64,000 nucleotides of DNA. Origin: Manduca sexta. Its lineage: Eukaryota > Arthropoda > Insecta > Lepidoptera > Sphingidae. The DNA is taken from the NCBI RefSeq assembly GCF_014839805.1, contig NC_051140.1, positions 10,065,826 to 10,129,825 on the forward strand, in the 5' to 3' direction. Of the stretch, positions 10,886-22,313 are shown piece after piece. Made by a program: the position numbers and the translations under genes. The notes beneath the pieces were generated by a model that saw nothing but the letters and a program-made list of their open reading frames with translations, made no database searches and had not been told where the DNA came from. The stretch's first letter is position 1, and the number at the start of each line of letters is the position of its first letter.

Positions 10886-12212
10886 AGGTGAGGGGGGGCA
10901 AGTGCGCCGACGGGGTAAGTGCACCTGCCCTAAAAAAATCGAAAACTATTGATGTTATACAATTACCGCAATCTTATATCTATGCTACTAACTGAAATAC
11001 AGTTCCACTAAAAAACATAAATGGCTCTGTTCATTTTAATACGATTTATTCGCCATTTTATTTTAAGTGTCATTTAGACCTGTAAACAGAGATGACCCCC
11101 TGAAAGATAACATCAAATATTTCAAGTTATTTCACATATTTCTGTAAACCAGTAAGGTGAATACATAGATTAAACCTTTTATTTTAACTTCCTGCCTGAA
11201 TTTTATTTATATATACTAAAATAAAGGATTTTTTAGCAATGCGAAAAAAAGTACCTCAAAATTGTCGAGTAGGGCAAGTGCGCCACAGTTAATAGTCGTA
11301 TGGCGCACTTGCCCCTGATCCATATATTACCAACCTTTTTTGAGAATATGTTTTACTAATATGAATTATTATTTTTAAAAAGTTATTCTTAACAGCATAT
11401 TTTTTTGTACTCAAGGTATTTTGTTTTGAGGCGACTTAAATAAAAGGGCGTATTAGTTAATTCATCGTATATTTGTTTAAGATGGTTCGTTTTTACAAAA
11501 GAAAAACTGAAATACCTTGGTCTAGAGCAACTTTACGTGAAGAGGTTGCAACTGTTTGATCAGGCTTGTTATCTGGGTATAATGAAGCTAAAACATATCA
11601 AATGTCATTAGGCCAAATTCTAAGTAATTGAGTTATAACGCATTCAAAATTATTACTTCTTACATTTTTGTATGTTTTTTTAGTTTTTAGAAATAAAATG
11701 GATTTCGTATTTGGGCTACCATTTTTTTATTCCAAAATATTCGCACACAAAACTCTAATATTAATACCTAAATATAGCAAAAAAAATTGTAAAATGTTTT
11801 GAAGCCCTGATTTACAAATATATGGCGCACTTGCCCCGAATTTGATTTGACAGCCATAGTTTTTTATAATATTGAGTGATTAAAAACTATCCAAGAGCAT
11901 TGCGAGTAAAACTTATTTCTCTATGAACTAAAATGAGTGTTTTCTTTATAATGTTTCATATTGGCGTTTTTTTTACACAGGCGCACTTACCCCATTTCCG
12001 GAGGCAAGTGCGCCTACTACCATTTTTTTTATCTTTGAGAAAAATATTATTAATTTATGGTCCGATTTCCTTGAATGGCTATAGGTTGTTACCACAAAAT
12101 ACCAAATATTCTTAAATTAATAAAATTACATTCTTAAGTCAGCCCAAAAAGAAATTATTTTGTATTGAATCCAGCTATGAAAATTTTATGGCGCACTTCC
12201 CCCGACTGACCT
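10886..12212 (+). mobile_element. pogo/Tigger-like element with decayed transposase start
   Basis: A 1,327-bp insertion is flanked by TA on both sides (10884-10885 and 12213-12214) in a site that is empty in the sister P-like copy. The ends are inverted: AGGTGAGGGGGGGCAAGTGC and the complement of a right end reading ...AAGTGCGCC. At 11482 an ORF starts MVRFYKRKTEIPWSRATLRE and stops at 11557. This resembles the pipsqueak-type helix-turn-helix N-terminus of pogo-class transposases (MVR-Y-RK-W). Beyond the stop the frame is unrecognisable. The motif GGGGCAAGTGCGCC or its complement recurs eight times through the element. Confidence 0.7.
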
Positions 12213-12259
12213 TATATGTGGGTAATTTAGATTCCTTCTATGCTTGTTCTTGTTCTGAG

Positions 12260-14001
12260 GTACTTATATTAACAGATAGTACAGTTAGCATCTAAAATTT
12301 TAGGGCAATTTTCTTCAAATTAATAATATTTAATAAGCATTCAACCATAACAATGATTATTATGGTTAATGAATATTACTATTAACTAATTTATTGATAC
12401 TGCCTATGAGACGGTCCTTCACCGGGATTATCGAATGATAGGGGTTCTCTCGCAACATTTGTTCATTTGCAACTTAACAACAATAACAAACAAGTAACAA
12501 TGGAAAAATAAAAGAAAATTATGACAAAAATCACTGAACGCGTCAAGACAGCCTGAAAGCAAATCAAGATTCAAGATTGATTATTATTGTCTGCGGTACA
12601 CGCGTGAGTCAGTATAGTGGCACTAGGGTACAAGCGAGAGAATATGATAAGCTTCACAATTTTAGATTCGTTTCTTTGATGACCTGGGTTATAGTATATA
12701 CCAGGTATACACATAGTATAGTTATAGTATTCTTCCCACAGAGTAAGTAATATATTACGTAAAAAGAGGCGGCACTTAGTACATTTATTTTGAGTTCAAT
12801 TTAGGTAAGATTTTGTACCAATGCTATACATAAAATATGACGCAAGGCTGCCAACTTACTATAAATCTGCTCTCTCTAAGGACGTTCCTTATTCGATTGA
12901 TATTATGATTATATCGATATAAATTGCTGACGATGAATCTTACACAGTTGTAAGTTATGATTTTATTTATAATTTGAAATATCCACACTTTTCACACTTC
13001 ACACTATCCACACTTTTAAATAATTCCCTTTATTTAAAAGCAAATTATTAATACAAAATACACAATAGTGTTAGGCGAATTTTTAATGCAAAAATTGTAT
13101 ACAGTGTTTAGGTCTCTTACTCAAAGATTCATCTGATTCCAAGTTTCCGTTATTTATTTCCAAGTTTATATAGAAACTGAACAGTATACCTTGTAGCCAT
13201 GATCTATTTCCGTCTAACCAACAATTACTATGATTACAATAATTGCAAAGGTAAATTAATAGATTTCGCAAGTGCGTTTTTTAATTAGTTCTTTTCTCCA
13301 TTGTGGCACACAAAATAAATAAGATACACAAATGTGACACAATTGGAGTCAATATCTTGGAATAATAAGAGTCACTATGTGTGTCTGACAACCAACATAA
13401 TAGCGTTGGTACTAGATGTAACTTAAAGTTTTGTCAACCAAAACTAAAGTCTGTGTAACGGAAATAAGGTACATAATTATTCTTAGAAAACCTTGACTCA
13501 AACATCATTACAAAAAAATGTGCTAAGTGTCCACCCACGTAAGAAGTTTCATACTCTACGGCACCAAAGAGCATGGGCCAAAGAGAATACAAATACTACG
13601 CCATGGGCGTCGAGCACTAGTTTATTTGTTTGACGGGCACCACCCGTATACGCAAAGAGAATTATAATATATATGGAAACGTATACGGCATTATAAATAT
13701 AACCATTTTTTCTGTGCAACTTGAAATCCACTCCGAAATTCTAATTTAATTGGTAGTAGTAGCCACATAAAAATTTAAAGACGTGGAAAGTCGTAGATAA
13801 ATAGTAATAAGTCAAAATATACATAGGATACGTTTAAAACGAAGGCTGAAAAGTACATAATAACAAGATACAATTCGCAGTTGATTGTAGAAGTTCCATT
13901 TTTAAATTCCTCTGTAGTAAACCGTATGTAATGAATTTTAAAGGTGAATTTAAAGTTTGAATAGGTGTAGCGTCTACAAAGTTCTTAGTACATAATTAGA
14001 A
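12260..14001. other. CTL1 upstream region, no gene
   Basis: AT-rich sequence between the P-like element and the CTL1 start codon. It must contain the CTL1 promoter and 5' UTR. No exon, transposon end or convincing core promoter could be identified. Confidence 0.45.
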
Positions 14002-17000
14002 ATGGGGTGTACCCAAAGTGAAATATCTCCCCAAAATGAAACACCGCGAAAAGGCTGTACCGATGTCTTGTGGCTAATTATTTATATTATATTTTGGATA
14101 TTGATGGTAAGTTATTTTTGTACTAAACATTTTTAGGGTAGGTTGAAAGCTGATGAATTCGCATAATTCCAAAAGTTTCACCGACTGCATATGTACCTTC
14201 GATGGTAATGCGCCAGCTATTAAATAAAAAATAAAAAGAGAATATGCATAGTGGGAATTGGCTGTATTTTCTTTGAAATTTGCTATAACTATGCGTGTGA
14301 CGCTGCGCATTCGAGCCGATTTCATTATACTTATTTGGCCGCACCCCCACATTTACCAAACCGTATGTGTACTTGAGGGTGTATGTTTTGGTAAACATTA
14401 TAGCTGTATTAGATAGCTGTATATAAATATTTAATTTAAATATGCAATTTATTATTGATTATATTTATATATAATTATCATTAATTCCATTGATAATTTG
14501 TTTATCAGATAATAGTTGCTGTAATATCATTTGTGTATGGAAACCCTCAAAGATTAATAAACGGATTTGACTCTTTTGGAAATACATGTGGAGTGAAGAA
14601 GAATCAGAAATTACTAGAATTACCTTTAGCTGGGATAAGCACAGAGGATAAACCCTATCTGTTTTTCATGGATGTAAAAGAACTACAGAAGTCTCTTAAA
14701 ATATGTGTAAAGGAATGTCCAAAAAAGAAAATGGAATCTCTGAATGATATAAAACAGTTCTATTATGAGAGTGGTTCAAATTTGTGTCGGTATGACATAA
14801 ATTTAAATAAAACAACAGTAAATAATGATTTACACCATTACATAGGACCATGTCCCACATTGCCAGTTTATGAATCATTCCCACTTTTAAATCGATGCTT
14901 CCCTAAACATGCAAAGGAGTTGGCTACAAAAGTATTTACTGATTTTTATGACTTACTAAATAGTTGGGATACAATTGAACAAATGCTGTCAGATTTGTAC
15001 TCATCCTGGAAAGAAATGATCATATGTGTTATTATAGCATTCAGTAAGTACTGTAATATAGTTTCAATTAATTATATGAATGTGGTATGTTCATAGATGT
15101 ACTAACTAGCTTTTAGCCAAGGGAGTTAGCCAAGTAGCCGATAAGAAATTTCATATTTCTTTTATTTCGGGAATGTGCATTAATAGTGTTGAAAGCTAGT
15201 AAAATATCATCCAGGAAGATTTGAGTCAATGCTGCCCAAAAAAACATATGTAGATAGAATTATAGGTATATATATTATACTTTTTCTTCAATGTCTGCCG
15301 TATGTAAAAATAACTATAGTGTGGGTTGGCGATGAGTTAATGCATTGCTTGAGTCATAATAGTGATGTCACCTTTGGATCACTTGAAATAATGGAAATAT
15401 GTAATTATACAAAGTAATGTGTAATATTCAGTTGCTAGTTAATAATTAATTTAATAACTTACTTAATTAACATAATGGATTAATATTTTGTATTATTGAA
15501 TTATGTAGGTACTTTATATTATATTAACTGTTGTTCAGTAAAATTAATAGTTCAGTCATTCATTGGGAGTAGTCAGATATTATAGATTATAATATAATAT
15601 TTTTATATGCTCTAGGTACATTAATAAGTTATAAATTTTGAAATGACTGGTTTCCGGTCAAATATTTATGTATCACACAACTATGTGTGGAACAAATGCA
15701 AGGGCAATTCAATAAACTTTCATTTCTTGCCTAGCTATAAGGCCATTGCATTATGAAAATTATCATATATACTAAAGCATGATTTTTTTTCAGTATGTTC
15801 TTTGATTATGGTATCAATCCTTCACTTGCTGGCAACCTTAGTGTCATGGATCTTCATGATTATAGTATCTATTGTCAGTGTGGCAGGCACTGGCCTTCTC
15901 TGGTATACATATCATGAATTAAGAACTCAACAAAGAAGCTTTGCAGACACACCATTTCTGGCTGTAGGTTTCTTGTATTAAAAACAAATTCTTTTAACAT
16001 GAAAAAAAACAACTAATTTCTATTTTAATTTTTTTTAGGAATCTTTGAAAAATGAGAAGGCGTTTTTGTGGTATTCTATAATTGCCACTATTATAACAGT
16101 AAGTATTTCTCAGTCTGTTAGTTTGTACTTTGTAACAATGAATGGCTTTACATAAATAATTATTTTTAATATAAATTATCATTGTTAAGAAATGTTTTTC
16201 TTTTTATCTTATTTGGTATCTTGTGAAAAAAAGGGAAATTGATAAGAATATAATATTATTGTTTGATTATAAGCAACCACCAGTTATTGCTTTCAGTTTC
16301 ATTTGCTTTCCAAGGTATAAAGCTTTAACTGGGTAATTTTTGGGGACGAAAAGTAGTCCATAAATCGATTGAGGATTTGGTCTATCTGTATTCCAAATTT
16401 TATCCAAAACTGTTTAGTAGTTTGTGTCTATTTTAGATGCTAATCCAATGCAATAATAATAAAACTAATGATTTTAATATGTTTCAGGTAATTTTGCTGC
16501 TGTTGATATGGGTAATGCGTTCCCGTGTCTCTTTCCTGGCTGCTTTATTTAAAGAGACAGCCCATTGTCTAGGATCAATACCAGCCCTATTCCTGCAGCC
16601 CATTATAACATTCTTTTTCTTAGTATTATTCTTCACATTTTGGTCATTAGTGGTGGTAAGACTATTATTATTTATTACTTTGTATCTATACATGTTAAAC
16701 AAAGTCTCAAATGTTACCAATTTTCTCAAAATGTACTCAACGTATTTTTATGAAATTTGGTATGGAGATAGTTTACGACCCTGGCCTATAAGCCTATAAC
16801 CTTCATAGGCTATTTTCTACCCCAGCGAAATATATAGCGGGCTTTTTATCCCGGAAAACTCCTTCACGCGGGCTATGCCGCGAGCAAAAGCTAGTTTGGT
16901 TAAATTTTATTCTCATTTATCGATTGGCTATAAATGAAAATTCGACTTAATTATAAACCAATCGTCCTTCGATGAAAATTAAAAATATGTCTGTAATTAC

Positions 17001-20000
17001 ATAATACATAACAACACGCATTTTATCCCCGAAGGGGTATGCAGAGGCGCAACTAGGGCACCCACTTTTCGCCAAGTATGTTCCGTCCCATGATGTGATA
17101 GGGGGCGAGCCTATCGCCATATCAGGCACAAATTCCAGACTCCGGGCTGATACTGAGCAGAAAAACCCAAATATCACTTTGCCCGACCCGGGATTCGAAC
17201 CCAGGACCTCAGAGCGCTATTGTACCGGACGTGCAATACAACTACGCCACCGAGGCAGTCTGTAATTTCTTCAATTATTATATTTTATAATATATTATCT
17301 CCATTTACTGACTATCACGACTTGAAGACCAAACATAGCTGCTGTTGGGGAAACTAGTGTTGTCATTCGAAAACGTTTTGCAAGCCCAAAAAAAAAGCCT
17401 CGCTCTTATAGGGACCTTGTGTAGTGTGTGGCCTTTCGTTGAAATTCATGAGCTTTTTTATTTTACTCCCTCTATCAGCCACCTAATAGAAAATCCAAAC
17501 TATGTCAATGAGTCCAAACATTAATTTGAAAATCTTGTGACCTTCAAAATCATCATTAAAATAAGAAAACATCTATAAACGAAAATTAAACATCAAATTA
17601 TTTTACAGGTGTGTTTAGCTACTGCAAATTATCCCGGAATACCTTACAAAACAAACTTTTTCATTAATGGATCCATACCTAATCAAAACGAAAAGGCAGC
17701 TATAGAGGCACAAAATATAAATAAAAGTGCTAACTTAAAGAGTAAGATCAAATATTAAGTTTATTTTTTTTAAATAATGTTTTATGACTATTGATTATAA
17801 TATTACTAAGGTTAGAGACTACACATTCCGAGAATACTTACCATATAAATATTTACTTAGTTCGGTTCTTGTATATCAGTCGTAAAGTATTTCTAGTCAC
17901 AAGTTATATACCACGTAACAAACCAAATATAACGATTACTGTTGAAAAGGTTGGTTGTAAAAAATCTCGTGGGTCCGGATTTACGCCGAAAAATCTTTGT
18001 GACACAATGATTTCTATGCGGTCGAAGCCGCGGGTACAGCTAGTTGCAAATATATTTATATGAAATATTATTCAAATTGTATCCTATTTAGTTCGAAATG
18101 CATGTTTCAGATATTTGCTACAGAAATTTTGTTGAAGAAGGTTTCATTCTAGTGGAGTAATTATTTTAGGGGTAATGTTATTTTAAGTTTCAACACCTTC
18201 ATTTTTATTGAATTTGTTGTAGCAGTGATGTGCGGGATCATATTAATTTTTATCCTCGGATACCTACTGACACGGAAAGGGACACAGATTTCAACTTATT
18301 TTTCTCTTTCGGTGTTGATGCAGATGACCTTGAAACGAAAGTTCACGCTCTAAGTAACGGCTTGTTTTGTGTTGCATTATGCATTTTTTGGTGATTGTAT
18401 ACGTAATACCTATATTATCACCGATATTCCACGCGAGGAATAAGCAACAGTTTTGAAAAATTGTCGGTTTCCTGGGGGTTCCTGCGCATATGACACAAAA
18501 GCCTCTTATTGGATTCAAAATCTAATAATCCAAATTACAAAACTTTATTCTGAGTAATAGCTAGAATCGAAACATTTTTGTAGTTTAGTTATAAATCCTT
18601 TAGCAATACGTCGCGGCGCTGCCGCATCGTACTTATTTTGTGTAACTGGAAGATATATCTGAGCCTGAGGCGTAAATATAAAAGGCTGGGAAAGATCTAA
18701 TCTATACAAATGGAAGTTTGTTTTAATTTTCAATAGCTTGTCACTAAGATTAACTTATAAACATACTTACACATCTTTTGGTATCTACATGTGTAACTGT
18801 CACTGTAATAATGTATTTTTGTTTGAATATTTATGTTTTGCAATATAAGTGCGTCAATTATGAGATTTCAATAACTAAAGTTAACATTCTGTCATTGCTA
18901 CTTTACATGTAAAATTTTATACACGTTGAGATATTTACTCATTTAAAAAATCCGTCCAAGTCCCGGCAAAAGTAAGCGATACGGGTCTTTTTTCCTTCGG
19001 ATATCCCCGGATTCAAATACGGATATTCAGCACATCACTAGTTTTTAGTACTAGAGAAAACTTATATCTATATGTATATAAGACAATATTATATTATTTA
19101 TTCTTCTCTTAATATCTAGAAAAATAACTAAATCTTTAGTGCAATGCAAACAATTGGTTAATGTTTAGTAATATTAAATTGTTATATTTAATTCAATTAC
19201 ATTTAGGCATGGCCTAGATAACGTAATAATATTATCTTACGTAGAAACATAATTTTATAATTTCGGTCACACATTATTTTAAGACAAGTCAATTTTATTT
19301 CACAGCTTTCGCTTTCGATCCTATCGAATTTGATCCAATGTGGGTGAAAAGTATGTGGTGGATGTGTCTTATTTGCTTGATATGGGGTAGCGAGTTTATA
19401 CTTGGCTGCCAACAGATGACCATCGCTGGGGCAGTTTCTCATTGGTACTTTAGGTAACAGATACCTTATATTCAAAAGAAATTACTATTTGTTATGACTT
19501 TGAGAAGTGACAACCTTTTTTTTTTCAGAGGTCCCAATGCTCATTCTCCTGTGTTGTACTCCATCGGCAAACTTGTTAAGTATCATTTGGGATCGGTCGC
19601 TAAGGGCTCTTTTTTGATAACATTATTTAAGATTCCAAGACTTATCCTGACATATTTACACGCAAAGTAAGTAAAATTACCGTAATTTATAAAGATCTGT
19701 GATATTATGTTATAATAATTATTTTTTAACTGTGGAAGTGTGTATAAACAAGTACAATCTTAATAGAAAGGTAATAATTATAGAAATAGTCTTACGATAA
19801 GTAGCTACATAGTGCTGCAAAAATATAGAAAAGATAATATTATAAATGCATATTAAAACCCTTTAATACAAAATATATTGCTTAATAATACTTATAATTC
19901 CAGATTATCAGCGAGAGCAGAGAAAGGATCCGAATGTGCTAAATGTGGTCTTAAATGTGGAATTTGCTGTTTCTACTGTTTGGAGAAATTTATCCGTTAT

Positions 20001-21046
20001 CTGAACCATAATGCCTACACTATAATAACGATTGAAAGGTGTCACTTCTGTAAAGCTGCTGCCAGGGTGAGTATGACATAAACAGTACTGGCCGAATAGT
20101 CTGACGCCTGCGAGAGACAACCTAGTTAAGCACCATCGCTTTACATAATGTGCTCGTATTTATTTATTTCTTGCCAAGACAAAATGTACTAGTGTAGTAC
20201 TTAAATGACGCGAGGCTCCGTGCGGGTCAAAAAAAATTAATATGAGATCCCGGCGGAAAAAAAGGCCTGATTTTAACAGGTTCGTAGGTAGTATGCCAAA
20301 AATAGACCTCTCCAAGGTACCGCGCGAGGTGGTTGCTCAATTCATCTCCCTGCCCTTCGCCCCTAATGTCGCCACTGATTTTAACTATATATACACTAGG
20401 CAATGTGATGGCAGGTTATTGCACGCATGGATGTATTTTTCATGTTAAAGGCGTTCAGCACGATAGTGAACAACGCGCTGCAGGTCGCCACGATCAACAG
20501 CGTCGGCGACTTCATCCTATTCCTTGGAAAGTGTATAGTGACCGCGGTGTCGGGTATCGTGGGCCTGCTGCTGCTCAAACGGAACACCGACTTGCACTTC
20601 TACGCTGTTCCGACGCTCGTTATATGCATTTACTCGTTCTTCATCGCACACTGCATACTGTCCTTGTATGAGGTAAGTTACATTCGTAATTGATATCCTT
20701 AATTTGACTGTTTTTGGAACTGCCTTGATATATTAGCTACACCAAAGTATACTCGTTGGTAGTAATAGTTATAGTGAACTACAAAAGCAAATAATTTTAG
20801 GAATGATTATTTTGTGATCCCGTTGTCTACGCGTCATCACAGAGATTTTTATAACAACTATAACCACATATAATTTTGTAGATGGTGGTAGACTCGTTAT
20901 TCTTGTGTGTCTGTGAAGACCGCAATTTGAATGGAGCTGAAGGTAAATGGAAAAGTTCAAGATTGGCTGAGCTCGGTGGCCACAAAATAGATAAACAAGA
21001 CGAGCAAGATGGAGGGGAGTTGCAGGACCTGCAGGAGAAGTACTAA
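14002..21046 (+). CDS. CTL1: Choline transporter-like protein 1 (SLC44A1 type)
   Basis: This is a multi-pass membrane transporter for choline (and in vertebrates ethanolamine) at the plasma and mitochondrial membranes. Eleven exons in consistent phase give 668 residues: 14002-14106, 14509-15043, 15794-15963, 16039-16098, 16488-16655, 17609-17741, 19306-19453, 19529-19666, 19904-20066, 20451-20672 and 20882-21046. The N-terminus MGCTQSE and first membrane span (residues about 22-46) precede the family block [11 protein letters not shown] large cysteine-containing loop follows, then a series of hydrophobic spans. The SLC44 signatures [67 protein letters not shown] and [19 protein letters not shown] are present. 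Exon 10 was started at 20451 because this gives family length; an in-frame AG 36 nt upstream exists. Closest to CTL1 rather than CTL2-5. Confidence 0.93.
16741..16895 (+). mobile_element. Helitron 3' fragment in CTL1 intron 5
   Basis: It reads 'atgaaatttggtatggagat', 'ctattttctaccccagcgaa' and 'tttttatcccggaaaactcc', then a GC hairpin (CGCGGGCTATGCCGCG) and AGCAAAAGCTAGT. Hairpin plus CTAG followed by T is the typical Helitron 3' terminus in Lepidoptera. It is non-coding. Confidence 0.65.
16999..17258 (-). mobile_element. tRNA-derived SINE in CTL1 intron 5
   Basis: Nearly identical to the copy at 9623-9884, in the same orientation and with the same B-box. The 9-bp duplication TCTGTAATT flanks it at 16990-16998 and 17259-17267. 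Confidence 0.85.
17940..18044 (+). mobile_element. Helitron 3' fragment in CTL1 intron 6
   Basis: It ends in a GC hairpin segment 'gcggtcgaagccgcgggtac' followed by AGCTAGT, the same terminal arrangement as at 16895. Only about 100 bp is recognisable. Confidence 0.5.
18223..19040. mobile_element. Possible hAT-like element in CTL1 intron 6
   Basis: The left end reads CAGTGATGTGCGGG and the right end TCAGCACATCACTA, giving imperfect inverted termini about 818 bp apart. A similar right end occurs near 194-204 ('cggcacatcact'). CAGTGATGTGC-type termini are seen in hAT elements, but no clear 8-bp duplication or transposase was found. Confidence 0.35.
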
Positions 21047-22055
21047 CATCGCCCATTTTGCATGGCGCTTCCTTTTGGCATGGGTTGCAAGGATGTTGTG
21101 GAGAGTACTAACAATATTGGTTATAGATAATGTCATCCACAAAACGCGCCCTACTACTTTGTCTAATTACTTGTAAGTGATTAGAGTGGCCCCATAGTGC
21201 TCCGGCGCAATGTTAGTCTGTGTGAGCATTAAAAAAGATCGATAAATAATTGCATAAATATACAAAGATATGAGTAAGCATATAGAATCTTTATATTGTA
21301 CAATGTGCATAGGTATGTTTGTAGCCGTGACGGCACTCCCGTATAAACCGCATGGTAATTTCCAACGTGAGAAATGCGAATTTTTTTTTGATATGCTTGA
21401 GTTACTATCTATTCTAAACAATTTAAATAACATATTATTACATATCGGGTTTTTAAGTATAACTTATTTATCTTAAGTTGAGACATTATAAAAAATAAAA
21501 CCGTTTTGAAACACCAAGAATAAATTAACATTATATATGGGTTACTAAGAAACTATTAAAAGGTACGAGCTATCTAATTTGCTTTGTTAGTCATGTCATT
21601 GTGTTTGAATTAGCTCATTAAATAAATATTGAAGTCAGTGCTGTATTTAAATAATGTTTAATTATCTTGTATATATTATCAAAATATTTTATTTTGTTTT
21701 TGGTGGTTTTTAAGGCTGTTTAATGTTTTGTTAGTATGTTTTTATTTTGCGTTTTTTTATTAATCTATATTAATATTATAAGAGGAAAAGTTGGTAACTT
21801 TGTTTGTAGGGGCTAATATCTGGAACTGTTGAACTGATTTAGATAATTCTTCCACTGATAGGAAGCTACATTACTTCTGGTGCTATAGGCTACTTTTTAT
21901 CCCGGAAAAATATAATCACTCAGGCGGAACCGCGCCCAAAATTTTGTAAGAAATAAAAATAATAAGAGAAGAATAAGTCCAAGAGAGTCATTAATATCCT
22001 TTTTGATTGAGAAATTATCTGAATCATCAAAGTTCAATATCCAACAGCAATACTC
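21047..22055 (+). other. CTL1 3' UTR/flank with Helitron fragment
   Basis: Downstream of the CTL1 stop, AATAAA-type signals occur near 21495 and 21619. From about 21767 to 21950 the sequence 'tctatattaatattataaga' begins a short Helitron-like copy (TC start, then 'tactttttatcccggaaaaa' and a decayed hairpin). No other gene is seen. Confidence 0.5.
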
Positions 22056-22313
22056 TTAAGGCGATACCTCAAGGTCCATTTTCATACATTTTGTTTCACC
22101 TTTAATCTGGGTAACTAAACAAGTATTGGCAAGTAAAGAATTTAAATTCACGTCTAGTTAGTGATTAGTTCTCGCAGTTGAAAGAAAAACGTAAAAATAA
22201 TTAATAATCATGGATATTTCGGCCTTTAAAATTTAATATGACGAAATTTTAAAGGCGAAACGATTAAAGGTGAAACAAAATGTATGAAAATGGACCTTGA
22301 GGTATCGCCTTAA
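22056..22313. mobile_element. TTAA foldback MITE
   Basis: Both arms and both TTAA borders are present. The left arm continues through 'ctagttagtgattagttctc'; the right arm is shorter than in the 2129 copy, so the hairpin is asymmetric. Same family as 2129, 7469, 44782 and 53818. Confidence 0.8.

Larger units (their letters stand above)
8843..12259 (-). mobile_element. P-like THAP transposon, second copy, left end lost, with three nested insertions
   Basis: This is the same family as 2894-4500. The left terminus is missing: similarity starts abruptly at 8843, flush against the other THAP element. The right terminus ends GTTCTGAG at 12259. The minus-strand THAP exon 1 starts MPCVIVGCKSHSSRK near 10310. 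Exon 2 near 9600-9490 keeps the six-A run that copy 1 lost, but has a Cys-to-Arg change in the CSKHF block and a separate one-base deletion. Three elements interrupt it: a SINE (9623-9884), a foldback MITE (10471-10709) and a pogo-like element (10886-12212). The sister copy at 2894 shows the empty site for each. Confidence 0.75.

Noticed and set aside
14074..14398. Two overlapping minus-strand ORFs in CTL1 intron 1
   Set aside because: No splice support or conserved motif; they are antisense to a well-defined intron.
20242..20448. 68-residue [15 protein letters not shown]... upstream of CTL1 exon 10
   Set aside because: It lies in an intron, is out of phase with CTL1 and shows no family motif.
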